64,000 bases of DNA from Musa acuminata AAA Group (GCF_036884655.1 NC_088339.1:22605501-22669500), one strand, 5' to 3'; shown: positions 24,101-36,878, counted from the first letter of the stretch. Numbers and translations are program-made. The notes: generated by a model not told the origin, from the letters alone.

Positions 24101-26712
24101 ATCATTTGCTCAAGAAACTATTAAAATAGACTTTGATATAACCTAAAGATCATTTTTGCCAAATATTTCTACCAAAAATGTTAATCTCACTTATTACATC
24201 AGATTGTTTTATGTTATTTGGCAGATTATATTCCGAGATTTTAAAAGCTCCAACATTCTTTTGGATAAAGACTGGAATGCAAAATTGTCTGACTTTGGCT
24301 TGGCTAGACAAGGACCGACAGAAGGAATTAGTCATGTTTCAACAGCAGTAAGTGATGTCAAAACGCCAACGGTTCACGCTTCATCACAACTCCTTTCAAT
24401 GCTTTGCAAAAATATTTTGAATTGTGTATGTGGTTCTTTTATCTTTGTTTTATAGATAGACGTGAAAGAATTAAGAAAATGTAATTTTCTAATCCATAAC
24501 CACCATAACCAGGCTGATGGCATGCTGGTGTCTACATGATTACAAGTGCACAAATGCCTTTGTGGTTATATTCAATAATCAGATTTTGTTTGAAGTTACG
24601 GATAAATTATGCTATCCCATTAACTATGTGCATGCTTATCAGGTTAGGAATGATCACTTAGTTGTGATGCATTAGCAGGCCTGATGCACTGTGTGCATAC
24701 TTTTCCTGATGACATAGTATATAAGAGCAAGTAATTAACTCAAGGAATGTTTGGTAAGTCTAAATGGTAAGGTAAATGATCCAATGATGGAAATAGTCCA
24801 AACAGTGTCCTGTGCACAGCATGAGAACTTTTGGCATGCGATAGAGCATCATTTGACAACAAAGTGGTAGTCAATCAAGAACAAAATATTAACTGAACAC
24901 CACTTCAATCAAAGAATTTGTTTGATCGTGTTTTTAAAAGGTTCAGGAATAAATTATGCAGTAGGAGTAACTTTTTCCATGTTTTGTTGAAGTTGCACTT
25001 TCTGAAAGTAACATTAGCTTTGGTATGCATGTCATAAGTTTACTTACCTGATAATATTTTTATTAATTGAATGACAAAAGATTGTTCTGCTATCACATAA
25101 GGCCATGTTTATTTGGCTGTGGTAGAGTCATGATTTTTGGAAGAAATAATGGAACAGAATCTTTATATTCTTTATGGATCATAACATCTTTAAATGTTGG
25201 TATGAAACCACCAAATTTACATGCCAAAATGACATAACTATATCGATCTTTATCCTAAAATAATCCACCTTATCGGAAATTGTTTCCATACTGGTCTTTT
25301 GTTGCCCAAATGCTGTCACAATTATCTATCTGCAGTCCCTCAAATTATGCCTTTATGGCGCTAGTCAGCCATATCATACGCACAGAATACTTTTCATTGT
25401 CTCTCTATTGAGAGACCTTGTCTGTCCTCTAGTTTCCTTGAAGGGCCTTATCTCACGATCTTCACATAATAAAATGGCTGCCTGTTTGTGATCCTACCTT
25501 TACATAAAAGGGGATTTCAAAACTTTGCAAGTGTTACATGATAAAATTCATCATTTTCAAACTTTATTAATAAAACAAGCAGGAAAATGAGGCAGTGCTG
25601 CTTGCACTCTCTGGAAATGTACTTAAGTGGATAATGGTTGTAATTTATTATCTAATACTATTGAAAATTCTTAAAATAGATGGAGGTTTTGAATTATATG
25701 ATTGGGTGCCATCTTTTCTACCCATTTTAATCCTTGCCCATGATTTGAAAGGAAAGAAGGCTGTGAATCCCACTGCTTGATCCCACAAGCATCCCATGTT
25801 GCCTCTCCAGTTTCCTGGCTGACCCACAGTTAAGGAAGTGGGTAAAAAGGCATTTCCATATCTGACCATGCTTCAGTTCTGGTTTTAAGTTTTGACAAAT
25901 TGGAGCTTCCTATCATTAACTTTTATATGTTATCTTGTTTGTGCCACAGCCATAAGAATCACAAAGCTTTGTAGACACAAAGATCAGCAAGGAAGCAGCA
26001 CACTGAATATCATGGAGAAAACATTTGTCAACTGAGCAACTGCTACTAATGAAGAAAGGAAATTAAATTAGCTAAATAAATACTAGTTGGAGCTGTTCTC
26101 TAATTCCTACATAAACATTTTCCATGGACTTCTTTAGCTAAATAAATACTAGTTGGAGCTGTTCTCTAATTCCATCATTAAATTATACAGGTTGTAGGAA
26201 CTTTGGGTTATGCAGCACCTGAGTACATGCAAACTGGTCGCCTGACTGCCAAGAGTGACATATGGAGCTATGGAGTTTTCCTATATGAACTTCTCACAGG
26301 CCGTCAACCAATAGATATAGACCGTCCTAAAGGTGAACAGAAACTCTTAGAATGGGTCAAACCATACATATCTGATGTCAGGAAGTTCCGTATAATCATG
26401 GATACAAGGCTAGCAGGTGAGTACTCTTTTAAATCTGCAACAAAGCTTGCTTCTGTGGCAAATAGATGCCTACGGCAGCAACCCAAGTCTAGGCCCAAGA
26501 TGAGTGAAGTTTTGGAGATGGTGCAACAGATTGTGGGAAGTACTGGGGCTGGAGTACCACAGGCCCCATTAAGGAATTCTGATCTAGAACAAGGACACCC
26601 AAGAGTAGAGAAAAAGAAAGTTCTGAGGAGAACTATCGGAGAGCAGAAAAAGGGGCAAGGTATGCAGTTGGTGTGGCAGGGATGCAGGTTAAAACTAGTG
26701 AAGTCATGTTGA
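21152..26712 (+). CDS. Receptor-like cytoplasmic kinase, subfamily VII (PCRK1/PBL19-like)
   Basis: This is a Ser/Thr kinase without receptor domain that relays signals from pattern-recognition receptors at the plasma membrane. Exons read as 21152-21532, 22678-22938, 24225-24347 and 26191-26712, all phase 0, giving 428 residues. The N-terminus MKCFPF matches the PCRK1/PBL19 group: there is no Gly2 for myristoylation, but Cys3 could be palmitoylated. Kinase motifs are GEGGFGCVY (92-100), AVK Lys119, FRDFKSSN with catalytic Asp219 (an RD kinase with Phe in place of the His), DFG at 237-239, and [15 protein letters not shown] across the last intron. The C-terminus ends LKLVKSC, as in relatives. 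Intron 1 starts with GC instead of GT (CAG/GCAAGT). Intron 3 is 1.8 kb and contains a duplicated 40-bp block. Close PCRK1/PBL19 relatives act in flg22 and chitin signalling; that role here is inferred. Confidence 0.93.
21874..22006. repeat. Two-copy GA-rich direct repeat in kinase intron 1
   Basis: A segment running from GAGGAGGATACAT to GGTGGCATGAGCAACA occurs at 21874-21923 and again at 21953-22006, about 80 bases apart, with small indels. It lies inside the GC-AG intron. Confidence 0.7.
26068..26173. repeat. 40-bp direct duplication just before kinase exon 4
   Basis: The sequence starting TTAGCTAAATAAATACTAGT and ending CTGTTCTCTAATTCC is present at 26068-26107 and again at 26134-26173, essentially identical. 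The second copy ends 17 bases before the exon 4 acceptor, so the duplication overlaps the branch-point region. Confidence 0.85.
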
Positions 26713-29380
26713 TTAGCTTTATGAGTGTTGAAAGTTCCATCAATGTTCTTTCGGAGAGTTGATGATCCCTAAAATAAATATCTATTACATTGGAGGTGTA
26801 ACATGTTACCATTTTTACTAAAATAGGTTTTATGTACTTCTTATCTCCAAGTAATCCTGTTCATAGTGGTCAACGTTAGAATCGCTGTTGCTTATAGCTT
26901 GCAAATCTATCAAAGTGTCATGTGACTCATCTTGTTCGATCATATTCTAGCATTGTACGATTTGCAACATCAATATTTTTTGTGGTTTTGTTTCATAAAT
27001 CATCGGAATTGAAAAAATTATTAAATTCCTTGGATAGCAGCATGTAGAACTGTACAGTGGCTGGGTAACAACCTCGTGTCTTTCTGAGATGAGGATATGA
27101 TTACTATTAACCAGTAACTGAAGTTATGTGCATAGCCTCATTGCCAGTAACTGATGTTTTTGCATCTACCAAGACTACCATATAAGCTTCCTATTATGGT
27201 GATGGCAGCAATGGTGTTCATCAACAGCTCATTGTTGGTCATAGCTTAACAAGAGCTCAGTGATCATGATCTCTCCACACAATGCATATGATGAAGGCAC
27301 TGAAAGCCCCTCAAACATCAGAACTAGGGACCTACATTGCTGATACTGTTTCACATTGGTGTTGGAGCTGGGATTGCAGAGTACTTGTGAAAGTTACAGA
27401 TCCTTCACACAGTTTATCTGAGAACAGCAGAGCTGAAGCAATGCAGTCTCAGTTTACATCCATCCTGGTTTGCTAAAGATTTTCACGTGGGCAATCAGTG
27501 GCCAGCCTCGATATGAACTTATGCATGCTTTTACGGGTATAAATTGCAAGTAGGTTCCTGGATTTCTAGTGATACACAACTGAGTGCTTTCAAAACTGGA
27601 AAAGCAGAAGCATTAGATGCCATTCCAAACAGGTTGTGGAAATTTATGCTCCTGAAGGGTGCTGCTTACACATTTATGATTCCAGAATTAACAAAAACAT
27701 CAGCTGAATGTTGGGCCAACAGGTATACTCTAATTTCCTCTTAATAATGTCTAAATCCAATATACTACAAGGTTTTGGTTCTTTGATTTGTTCTTAAATC
27801 CTGCATGTGCTTTTAATCGCTTAGTATTTATTACTTGATTCAACAATGATGGTTGAATTTATCTAATTAGTTTTCCTTGGGACATCCCAGAGGTTTTATT
27901 TACTATTAGATCAACTTCATGGTCACATTAACCTCATAAAGCAGGACCTATTTCTAGTGAATTAGCAACATTTTAACTGGTTAGTTGATGATTTACTCTG
28001 GCTGCCACTGTAGGCTTTTCCAAAAAGTGTTAGAAGATTTACTTTTCGATAGTCGATTTTAAGTCTATCATGCTACCAGGATGGAAATCGGTTTATAGCA
28101 TATCGTTTATAGTGGTTTATTGACAATTTGTTGGAATTAAAACATGGGTAGTTTGATTGGAGAAATGTGGGGCATACCAAACAGTTTCTTCTGCAAATGG
28201 GTTGAATTATATCTGTAGCTGATGTAATACAACTTTTTATGGGCAAAAATAAGTTTCTTTCACATGTTTGCTACTCAAGTGTCAATGTTGCAGTGATGTA
28301 GGTTGATTTGATCTACACCTAACTGATTACATGTTGTGCTTGTCATCATCCTTCCCAGATTTATTGGTGTTATCAGAGTCGTAAAGGTTGGTGTTATTCC
28401 ACCTTCTCTTGGTCTTTTTGTGGGTAGATCCACTGACCGTAATTCTGAGCTTGTAAGTCTTCGAGGATTCTTACATATATGCCCTGACTCAATTTGGATT
28501 AATCGATATCATTCATAATACAGCCTGCATAATTTTTTTTGAATGATGATTATTCTTGAATGTCTGACAAAGCTCTATTAGTCCATACTAGTCTCCACCG
28601 GAAGGTGAGAGACCAAATCATTGTGCGTAGTATGTTTCTTTTCAGTACAAAAGCTCAAGTTCCAACTTATCGCTGTGTGCAAAAGCTCTAGTTTTTGTAG
28701 CTTGAGGTTACCGAAACACGGAAGCATGTCTGCCATTAGATTTCCACCGGAGCGGAAGAATGGGAAGCTGAGACTTCATTAAGATTCGTGCAATGACGAG
28801 CGACTCGCGAGGATGAGTTGAAGAAGGCATATCACGTCAACACAACACGTCCAGTTGTAGGATTTTGTGAGCCTCCCTTGCGCACATACATTATTTGACA
28901 ACCAACCGTAAAGATGCATTTGATGTGGGAAAGCATCAAATTGACAACTGGAACGAAGGTCGAGTTCTTATCTCAATCAAAGTTGCTGCTCGAACCCGGT
29001 TCAATTTGGGCTAATTTGTCGCGCGGCTTGATCACAGGTATGGCCGTGCGTCCGACTCGATCAGGGCCGTCCAGGCGGCGATCGGACGCCCGCCGTGCGG
29101 CCTCCGGGCGTGGCCAGCGGGAGGGCATCAGGGGCGGGGCCCGCTGCTGACAGCCGTCAGATGGGGGCCGTAGGGCGGAGATTCCCCCCGTGATAGATGC
29201 AAACAGAGGAGCCACAGTGCGCTCCCCTCCCGAAGCACCGCGCCTGCGCACGCCGTCCTGCCCCGAATCGACGGACCGGATCGCGTACGGCCCCCAACCG
29301 ACGGTCCACGTTCCCCCTCCCAGCAATAAAAGGACGGATTCAAAAGGGAGGCAGCGGCCGCGCCGCTCCAATCGGGCTTA
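26713..29380. other. Intergenic between the kinase and OTU genes
   Basis: This holds the kinase 3' UTR and AT-rich DNA with only short unrecognised frames (for example 27282-27476 and 27544-27744). From about 29030 the sequence becomes CpG- and GC-rich, typical of a constitutive promoter, and leads into the OTU leader exon. Confidence 0.55.
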
Positions 29381-29399
29381 TTTAGCCCGTGACGTCCGC

Positions 29400-31194
29400 G
29401 AGATTCCCCCCTCTCGCTCCCACCCCTCGTTCTCACACATTCTCTCTCTCTTCTGTTTCGGTATTCTTATCTATTGCTCGCTTGCCCGCTCGCTACGTTC
29501 TTCCGTGGCGACGCGAAGCCGCGGTATCTTCTTCCCGTCGCACGCTCTTTGTTCGTTTGCCGCCCGATCGCCTCGATCCACCGCTGGATCGCCCCGATCT
29601 GATGTAAGTTATACTGGATGGTGGGGATCTGAATTGATTCTTGCCCGATCTTGGTTGCGATTGGAGTAGAACTGAATGCTCGATGATTTGTGGATTGATC
29701 GGATTTGGGAATTTGATTGTCGCCACGGATCTGTGGTTTTCGAACTTAAAACATTTCGGATGGGTAGATTGGTGTTCTGAACTTAGTTCTGATTCATGCT
29801 CTCATGTTTTCTTTTTGGTCATCGCAGTTTGATTGATGATCACTTCTTTTGCTTATAAACATTTGTGCCGTCTGTTGTTTTCCCTCTACCACACCCACCC
29901 CCCCCCCCCCCCACCCCCCCCCCCAAGTTCTTGATGCTTCTTGATAGAATTCTAGTTCGATTGGATTTGCAAATTTCTTAATATCTCTTGCGGGGATTGC
30001 TGTCCTTTCTTGCACAAATAGATCTGTACTCATCAGTATCCATTACCACCATCATGTCCTTGAAATGCATCAATCACGCACCGGCTTTTGAAACACACCA
30101 GTTTATCAATGATGGTAGTTGATCTTGCAATACTTCTGGGGAGGACTGCTTTCTGATGTATTATTAACCCTCTTGATTCTGATTGTTTGAATGAATGATG
30201 TTCGAGTAGGGTCTATCTAGTTGAGCGGAAATATATATTTAAGACGGGCTTGCGGAAGTCATTCCTTTTGGAGAACGACTACTGTTTTTCTTTTCTCAAT
30301 ATTTTTTTGATGAAATCTTGTTTTTATGCCTTTTTCAGCGTTGATAGATCAAAACTTTCCTGAAGACATTTAAATACAAACTGAAGATTGTTGGACAAGA
30401 ACTTGACGAACAGGTTGCAATTCCTAATACTAGACTTGCTCATTACGTATTGGCTACAGGCAAAGATGTTCTTATGTTGAGCTGTTAGTAGTTGTTGAAA
30501 CTTGAAAGTAGAATCCAGTCGCTTAATAAATCAATATATGTGTACTCGTAGTTTGATAACTTGGATTTGGATGAAAGGATGTCTGACAAACGAATTTGTT
30601 TTCATTGACTATGTCAAGCTTACTGTTCTACCCTGCTTGGAAAAATTCAAATAGGTTGCACAGGTTTTCTGTTTATTATTTGACAAATTATTATTGCAAC
30701 CACTCTTCTACCTTGGCATCTACAGTCATTTTTTTATGTTGGAAAAACTTTTTTTATGTAGTTATTAGCTTAACTATATTATGGATGGGTGAACCCACTT
30801 TCCCTGTTTTCGGTCAAGCCCATTTGCCTTTCTATGCATGCAACAATGGAAAAAGATGCTGTTCTAAAACATAAATTGACATTTTAATATTTCTGAGAAG
30901 ATCAATAGATTCTATAAGCATGTTGAAATGCCAAACTGGTTCAATTTTGATATAAAAGGATCTTTAAGTCACATGTGTTTATGGCTAAGAAATTCATTTG
31001 TTTGCATAATAAAATTTTTATTCCATTCAAGCCAAACATGTGTTAGCATATTAATTCAAGTACTTCATACATTTTCAGGGAATGCATTATCTTATTGTGA
31101 CCAGAAATATCCTGAGCTAGTCACAATTCCATCAGGGTTAATATCAGAGAGAGCCTATTACACTTGCACTTCCAACTGGAAATATTTATATCCA
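29400..31194 (+). other. Probable spliced 5' UTR of the OTU protease gene
   Basis: A CT-rich leader ends at CTGAT/GTAAGTT (about 29602). A small exon is bounded by TTTTTTCAG (about 30339) and a donor GAACAG/GTTGCA (about 30413). A third acceptor, CATTTTCAG, near 31079 opens the exon that holds the ATG at 31195. Together these would make a three-part leader. The frame before the ATG is open back to 30928, so an N-terminal extension cannot be fully excluded. Confidence 0.4.
29894..29925. repeat. Poly-C tract
   Basis: About 30 bases of C interrupted by single A residues lie in the putative leader intron of the OTU gene. Such tracts are prone to length errors. Confidence 0.85.
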
Positions 31195-34100
31195 ATGATT
31201 ACCTACGAGCAAGATTCTGATATTCATCACTGGGGTTTCGATTTTCTTCACTGTGACCTATTTTCAGTCCCTCCATATTGTGGAGGCACCAGTCAGCAGG
31301 ATTCCAGTTTCTATGATACTTCTTATGTTGGAGAAGGTGATATTGATCCAGAATGTGCAACCATTGAGAATGATGAAATTATTGCCCATGCTCTTCAAGA
31401 AGAACTTTCTCAACTTGCTGTTGCAGAAGCATCGGGATCTACACATGCAGAGGATGAGTGTCTTCAAGTATCTGTTCTTACACAGGATTGGTTTAGTCCA
31501 TATATGAGAAGTTATAGTCCAGGTACTAAGATGACTATAAATATGGTCATTGATATATTGTTTGGTCTCCTTGATGATTTTTCATGTTCATAAAGGGAAT
31601 GAGGATGGCCAGGATGAGGCTGATGATATGGAACCCTCCAGTTCATGTTCTAGTCCTAGGGAGAACTCATATAACGGGGATGAATGGTCATTAGAATTAA
31701 CGGATGATTTTTCAGATATCGAAGGTGAAGTTGGTAAAAGGTTGAATCACATGGTCTCCATTCCTGTAAGTTATGCATATTCTTTTGTCCACCTCATTTA
31801 GTTTATGATTAATGATTTCATATGTTGAAAAGCATTTATGATATTAAATATTAGCGTATTTTTTATGATTTTCTGCCCTTTCATTTATTTCTGTGCGACT
31901 CAAGTATATCTTACATGTAATATCATAATATTCTTTTATTCTTGTAATTTGCAAGTGCCAAATTGTTAATTTCTAATTTTGATGAGATAAATATGGAAAA
32001 AACAATTTCCTACTGCTCAGCTAAAATATGATGCATTTAACATCTTACTAATTTCAGTAAAATAAGATTTGACATGATATTGGTATGAAAATCCTCCGAA
32101 TAACCTTTTCTTTGATTTCTGAATTACAATGTCTGATCCTAGGACTGAATGTTCAGTCGGTTCTGCATGTTCTCTATCTTAATTTGCCTTGTGAATCTAG
32201 GCATTAATAATATTCTTCCACTATATAATATGTATCCAATATTGAGTTTGCTTGTCATAGAACAATGGCTTTGAGGATAAGGATGTGTGTGATGACCCTT
32301 CCAAGATTCATAATTAACAGGAGCCTCGTGCACTTGGCTGCCTCTTCTTGGGGATTTTTTGATACTTTGACTATAATTTTTTGTAGGAAGTTCAGCATAA
32401 GTTTCTGGACATCAGCTTTTTAGTATCTTATTTTGCTTGTCAATATGATCCTCTAAATTATTAAAGATTGACTTCTGCAGCATGTTCCTAGAATTAATGG
32501 AGAAATTCCTTCTGTTGATGAAGCCACATCAGATCATCAGAGGCTCATAGACAGGTACTGACTAATTCACTAACTTGGAAGTATTATTTGGAGATGTTTC
32601 CCATAGAGATAACTCACCTTTGAATACATTTATCTGAGATTTCCACTAGAGAGTGTGACATAAATTTTAGTACCTCTGTCGAAAGTATAAGCATTTTGTG
32701 CTTGAAGCTCCCTGTTATATGCCTACTTGGATATACTTTGCCATGGGTTCTTTAGTTTTACGAGTGATGAGGGTTTAAAGTTTAAAACGTGAGTTGGAGG
32801 TGGCAACACTTGTAGTCACCTTGAATATATACACAGGAGGAAACTTGGATCCTTTAGCATGGACCAAGGATATCCATGATGAAAGATGAAGGCAAGGATT
32901 TAGGATACATCAGAAAAGGAATGCTATTCAACATACTGCAATTTTGTCATTCATGCTGTAGCTGATGAATTGTAATTCAGTTTTAGTTCTCAATAATTCA
33001 ACTTTCAGCGATCTTTTTCCTGATTCTAGGGATAATTGCATACGACCCTTCAATTATCCAAAAATCAGGAAATAGTGCTTTTCTTTTATTTCTGTAATTG
33101 TCTATAGAACCTTCAAAAAAAATTAGATCCTTCATTTTTTTGCAATGTCCATATTTGCTGATGCCTTTGAGAGATATATATGCAAGAATTTAGTTTTGAG
33201 CTAAGTATGTAATTTGATACTTTAGCTGAGGCATATATGCAAATATGCAATTTTCTCATTATCATTTTTTTCTGCATATGTCCTGCATCTCTAAAATGTG
33301 ATCATCATGCAAATATGTTGGTTTTATTCACTAATATAGTTCTCCTGGATAATTTCTGAACTTTTAAATCTTGTGAACATTCATTGTTTCTTTTCAACTT
33401 CATTTTTGTTTTTTCCCCTCAATTGCAGATTGCAGATGTATGATTTGATTGAGCTCAAGGTCCAAGGAGATGGTAACTGTCAGGTTAGCAGTGGAATTAT
33501 TCCTCGTCCTTAAAGTTTCCATGTAGTTGTGAGCTAGATAGACTAATATTAACAGTTTATTTTTACATCTAGTAAGCTAGTTATCAGCAATATTCTAAGG
33601 CATTAAGAACAGATTCTAGTACAGCTGACCCTGATGTTCTACTAACTATTAAACTGAGTTAAAAACTATAATATTCTCAAGAAACATAGGCTTATGGATG
33701 ATGTTGATATTTGGCAACTAATGTAGGATTGGCAAAGTAACCCATAAACTTATAAAATTTATTCAAACAAGAATCAATTATTAAGAGTCCTGCATCACGT
33801 TGATATAATCACTACAGTTCATGGCTAAAATATAATTAACTAAATGACAGGAACCTATCTGTATGAAGTGTGAATAACTACACCCAGCTACCATTACATT
33901 GCTCTTTTTTCTTACATTTTCTATATTATAGTTAGTTGATTTTCTATATTGTTTGCACTTTGCTCTTTGCAATTCTTACTGCATATACAACAGCACCTGC
34001 ATCATTGAATAGGTTTAAGCTATTACACATTTTTTAACTAAACTGACAGTTAAAATCTGCATCTTTCAGTTCCGAGCACTATCAGATCAATTTTACCGGT

Positions 34101-35590
34101 CACCTGAGCACCACAAATTTGTGAGACAGCAAGTTCTCAATCAGGTTACATTTATATTTTCTCCTGTGTAGTCATCTTCATATTGATTTGCAAAAACCAT
34201 GTTTCATATGTAGTATTTCCTTTTATTTTCAGCTCAAAACTCATCCTGAGTTCTATGAGGGATATGTTCCTATGGAATATGGTGACTATTTGAAAAAGCT
34301 CTCAAAGTAATCTTTATTTCTTGTATCATGCTTTATCCTTGCTCTACATTGCTGTTTGAGTACAAATCAAACAGTATGTTAATTCTCTGTCATTTGTACC
34401 GATATAACAGGAGTGGAGAATGGGGTGACCATGTGACTTTGCAGGCTGCTGCAGATTCGGTATTGTTCCAATTGATTCCTTCTTTGCATTTTTTTTCTCC
34501 TTCTGCTTGTGTGGATCCCTCCATTATTTTGCCTTTTTCCTCTGGTTGAATTATAGGTTGTTTATTATTGAAATTAGAAAATTATAGCTTAATCTTTTGT
34601 ATACAATATTGAGGGGTTTTTGCTTTTGCAATGATCACTCTGTTTTATGAGACTGTTATGAGCAATGTTGGTATTCTTTGGATAAACAACTAGAGATGAT
34701 TCTTTGCATTACACCTCTAGTTGGATAACATAATCTAGCATCTTCAATGTAATTGCTTTGCTTATGGTTCTTTTTAACTGTCTTCTGCAGTATGGGGTCA
34801 AAATTTTTGTGATAACATCCTTCAAGGACACTTGCTACATTGAAATTTTGCCCAGCTTTCAGAAGTCTAAGCGAGGTATGTTAGAAGTGTTTCATTGCCG
34901 AAATGTATCTTATAGTTTTCATGGGTTTGTCTGACTAACAAGATAAGCATTCTTTGTCGTTACTGGACAGTGGACACCAACATGTGTACATTAGTTCTCC
35001 ATGCTAGCATATTTTAGTACGGTCATATTACTAGATGGAAGAGTTGTATTGTTTATTTATGATGGAACAGCTTATTTAGATGCTCATGCTAGCTTGTTTA
35101 TCACGTCATAGTTAGTACTGGAAAGAAAAGAATTGACAGCTTATTTAGATGCTCATGCTAGCTTGTTATCACGTCATAGTTAGTACTGGAAAGACAAGAA
35201 CTGACATCACCCTCTCGGTATGACCCACCACACTTCAGACATGCAGATGCACTTATGCGTATCACTTGGAACACTAAATTTCTTTTTGTATCTTTCCTGT
35301 TGAGAGCAATAATGAAGTTCATCTTATACAGTAATTTTCTTGAGCTTTTGGGCTGAGGTGCACTACAACTCAATTTACCCGGAAGGGGGTAAGTGAATAA
35401 TCATCTTGTTGGTATAACACTCTTTTTATCATTTTTTCCATTTCTGACATGAAAATAACGCTAAAGAAATCCACCATTAATATACACAAATTGAAACATT
35501 TGGTTCCCCCTCTTGTTTGGCTGTTTAGATCTCCCTGCCTTAGATATGAAGAAGAAAAAAAGATGGTGGCAGTTTGGAAACAAGTATTAG
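31195..35590 (+). CDS. OTU-domain cysteine protease (deubiquitinase)
   Basis: OTU proteases cleave ubiquitin chains. Ten exons can be read with consistent phase: 31195-31522, 31596-31765, 32481-32554, 33429-33483, 34070-34144, 34233-34306, 34411-34459, 34791-34875, 35332-35388 and 35529-35590, giving 342 residues. The catalytic loop GDGNCQFRALSDQF places Asp205 and the nucleophile Cys208. HYNSIY in the ninth exon supplies His314. The N-terminus (MITYEQDSDIHHWG) and the stretch ENDEIIAHALQEELSQLAVA (about 60-80) are typical of the plant OTU group that includes Arabidopsis At5g03330-like proteins. The C-terminus LPALDMKKKKRWWQFGNKY is the basic/Trp tail of that group. No signal or membrane segment is seen, so it is probably nuclear or cytosolic. 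Intron 8 carries a 69-bp tandem duplication. Chain specificity cannot be judged here. Confidence 0.9.
35067..35204. repeat. 69-bp tandem duplication in OTU intron 8
   Basis: The block from ACAGCTTATTTAGATGCTCA to GTACTGGAAAG is present at 35067-35135 and 35136-35204 with three small differences. It is a head-to-tail duplication between exons 8 and 9. Confidence 0.9.
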
Positions 35591-36030
35591 ATGAGGAAAC
35601 AACCATGGCCTTGGCTGACATCCACACCTGGAAAATCTCACAGCATTGTTCACTTATCAGAGGATATCAATCATGTGCTTCAATGCTCGGATTCATATTT
35701 ATCTCGTAAGATATCTATGCATTTCAGGAATGACAGTTTATTGTTTCAATCTCCTATGACTTGTTCATCTAAGCTTTGGCTGTACGGGTTGCCCAAGCCA
35801 AGGCTCATTGCTCCCTAGAGCATGTTAAGACTCCCCTTCAGAAAAGAAATAAAGATGACAGGATGTTTCATTTTTCAGACTAAATGTAAAGCTGCGAAAG
35901 GGCATGAAATTTGTATTGTTGTGGGGAATTCAATGACCAAGATGTTGGCCGATGTACTTTACTCACTGTGGGTGGATTAATGGTACGAGCTTTTTGTTTA
36001 CTATGAATCATAGTCCGGTACAAAAATAAT
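35591..36030. other. OTU gene 3' UTR and flank
   Basis: This holds no open frame of interest. AATAAA at 35848-35853 is a plausible polyadenylation signal about 260 bases after the OTU stop. Confidence 0.5.
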
Positions 36031-36380
36031 CAACTAATGGTTAATTTCAAGTGGTCTTCATTCTGCACATTTGATTTAGTTTTCAGTAGTAATTGCAGTT
36101 CAACTAATGGTTAATTTAAAGTGGTCCTCATTCTGCACATTTGATTTAGTTTTCTGTAGTAATTGCAGTTCAACTAATGGTTAATTTAAAGTGGTCCTCA
36201 GTCTGCACATTTGATTTAGTTTTCTGTAGTAATTGCAGTTCAACTAATGGTTAATTTAAAGTGGTCCTCAGTCTGCACATTTGATTCAGTTTTCTGTTGT
36301 AATTGCAGTTCAACTAATGGTTAATTTCAAGTGGTCCTCAGTCTGCACATTTGATTTAGTTTTCAGTAGCAATTGCAGAT
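36031..36380. repeat. 70-bp tandem repeat, five copies
   Basis: Units begin at 36031, 36101, 36171, 36241 and 36311, each exactly 70 bases, starting CAACTAATGGTTAATTTMAA and ending in a T-rich tract plus AATTGCAG. Copies differ by a few substitutions and none by indels. The 3' end of each unit resembles a plant 3' splice site. The array follows the OTU 3' end. Confidence 0.95.
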
Positions 36381-36687
36381 CTGGGAGGGACCACCGGTTT
36401 GATCTCTAAACCTGACTTGTTTGTTTTGCTTTCTGTGCCATTGCTTCGTCGTCACTTTGTTCTTCCTCTTGGACCAAGTGAACGAGCACGAGTATTCTCT
36501 TTCTCGGGATTTATACCTTCTCTTACCCTTTCCAAAAGCGGAAGATACGGTTGGCAGTCGGAGCACCAACTTCTGGTACGTTCCGGATAAATACAGTGGG
36601 CCCTCGTCAGGGTGGTGCTGGTTTAGCTCTCATCGTTCTTTTAGCATGATTCCTACTCGTCTTGGAAGCGCTCGTGGCTCCCAAATC

Positions 36688-36750
36688 TTCTGGAAGCTTC
36701 TCCCCTCCCCTCGCGAACCAGCCGCTCTCGCCGCTTCCCCTGGAAGCTTC
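36688..36750. promoter_or_regulatory. Heat-shock elements
   Basis: TTCTGGAAGCTTC at 36688-36700 is a perfect three-unit heat-shock element (TTCnnGAAnnTTC). A second GAAGCTTC pair lies at 36743-36750. The surrounding CT-rich DNA resembles a promoter/leader. A chaperonin-60 fragment follows 300 bases later. Confidence 0.45.
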
Positions 36751-36839
36751 TCGATCTCCATCTCTTCTTCATATCGCGCGGCAAGACCCGTTAATTCTCC
36801 CTGTCTTCTTCTTTTGAGTTCAAAACTTTGGTTTTCCAG

Positions 36840-36840
<1 letters not shown>

Positions 36841-36875
<35 letters not shown>
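36841..36875. repeat. (TA)n microsatellite
   Basis: About 35 bases of perfect TA dinucleotides lie between the heat-shock elements and the chaperonin relic. Confidence 0.95.

Positions 36876-36878
<3 letters not shown>

Noticed and set aside
36031..36380. Five-copy array considered as CRISPR-like
   Set aside because: Units are contiguous with no unique spacers, and this is plant nuclear DNA.
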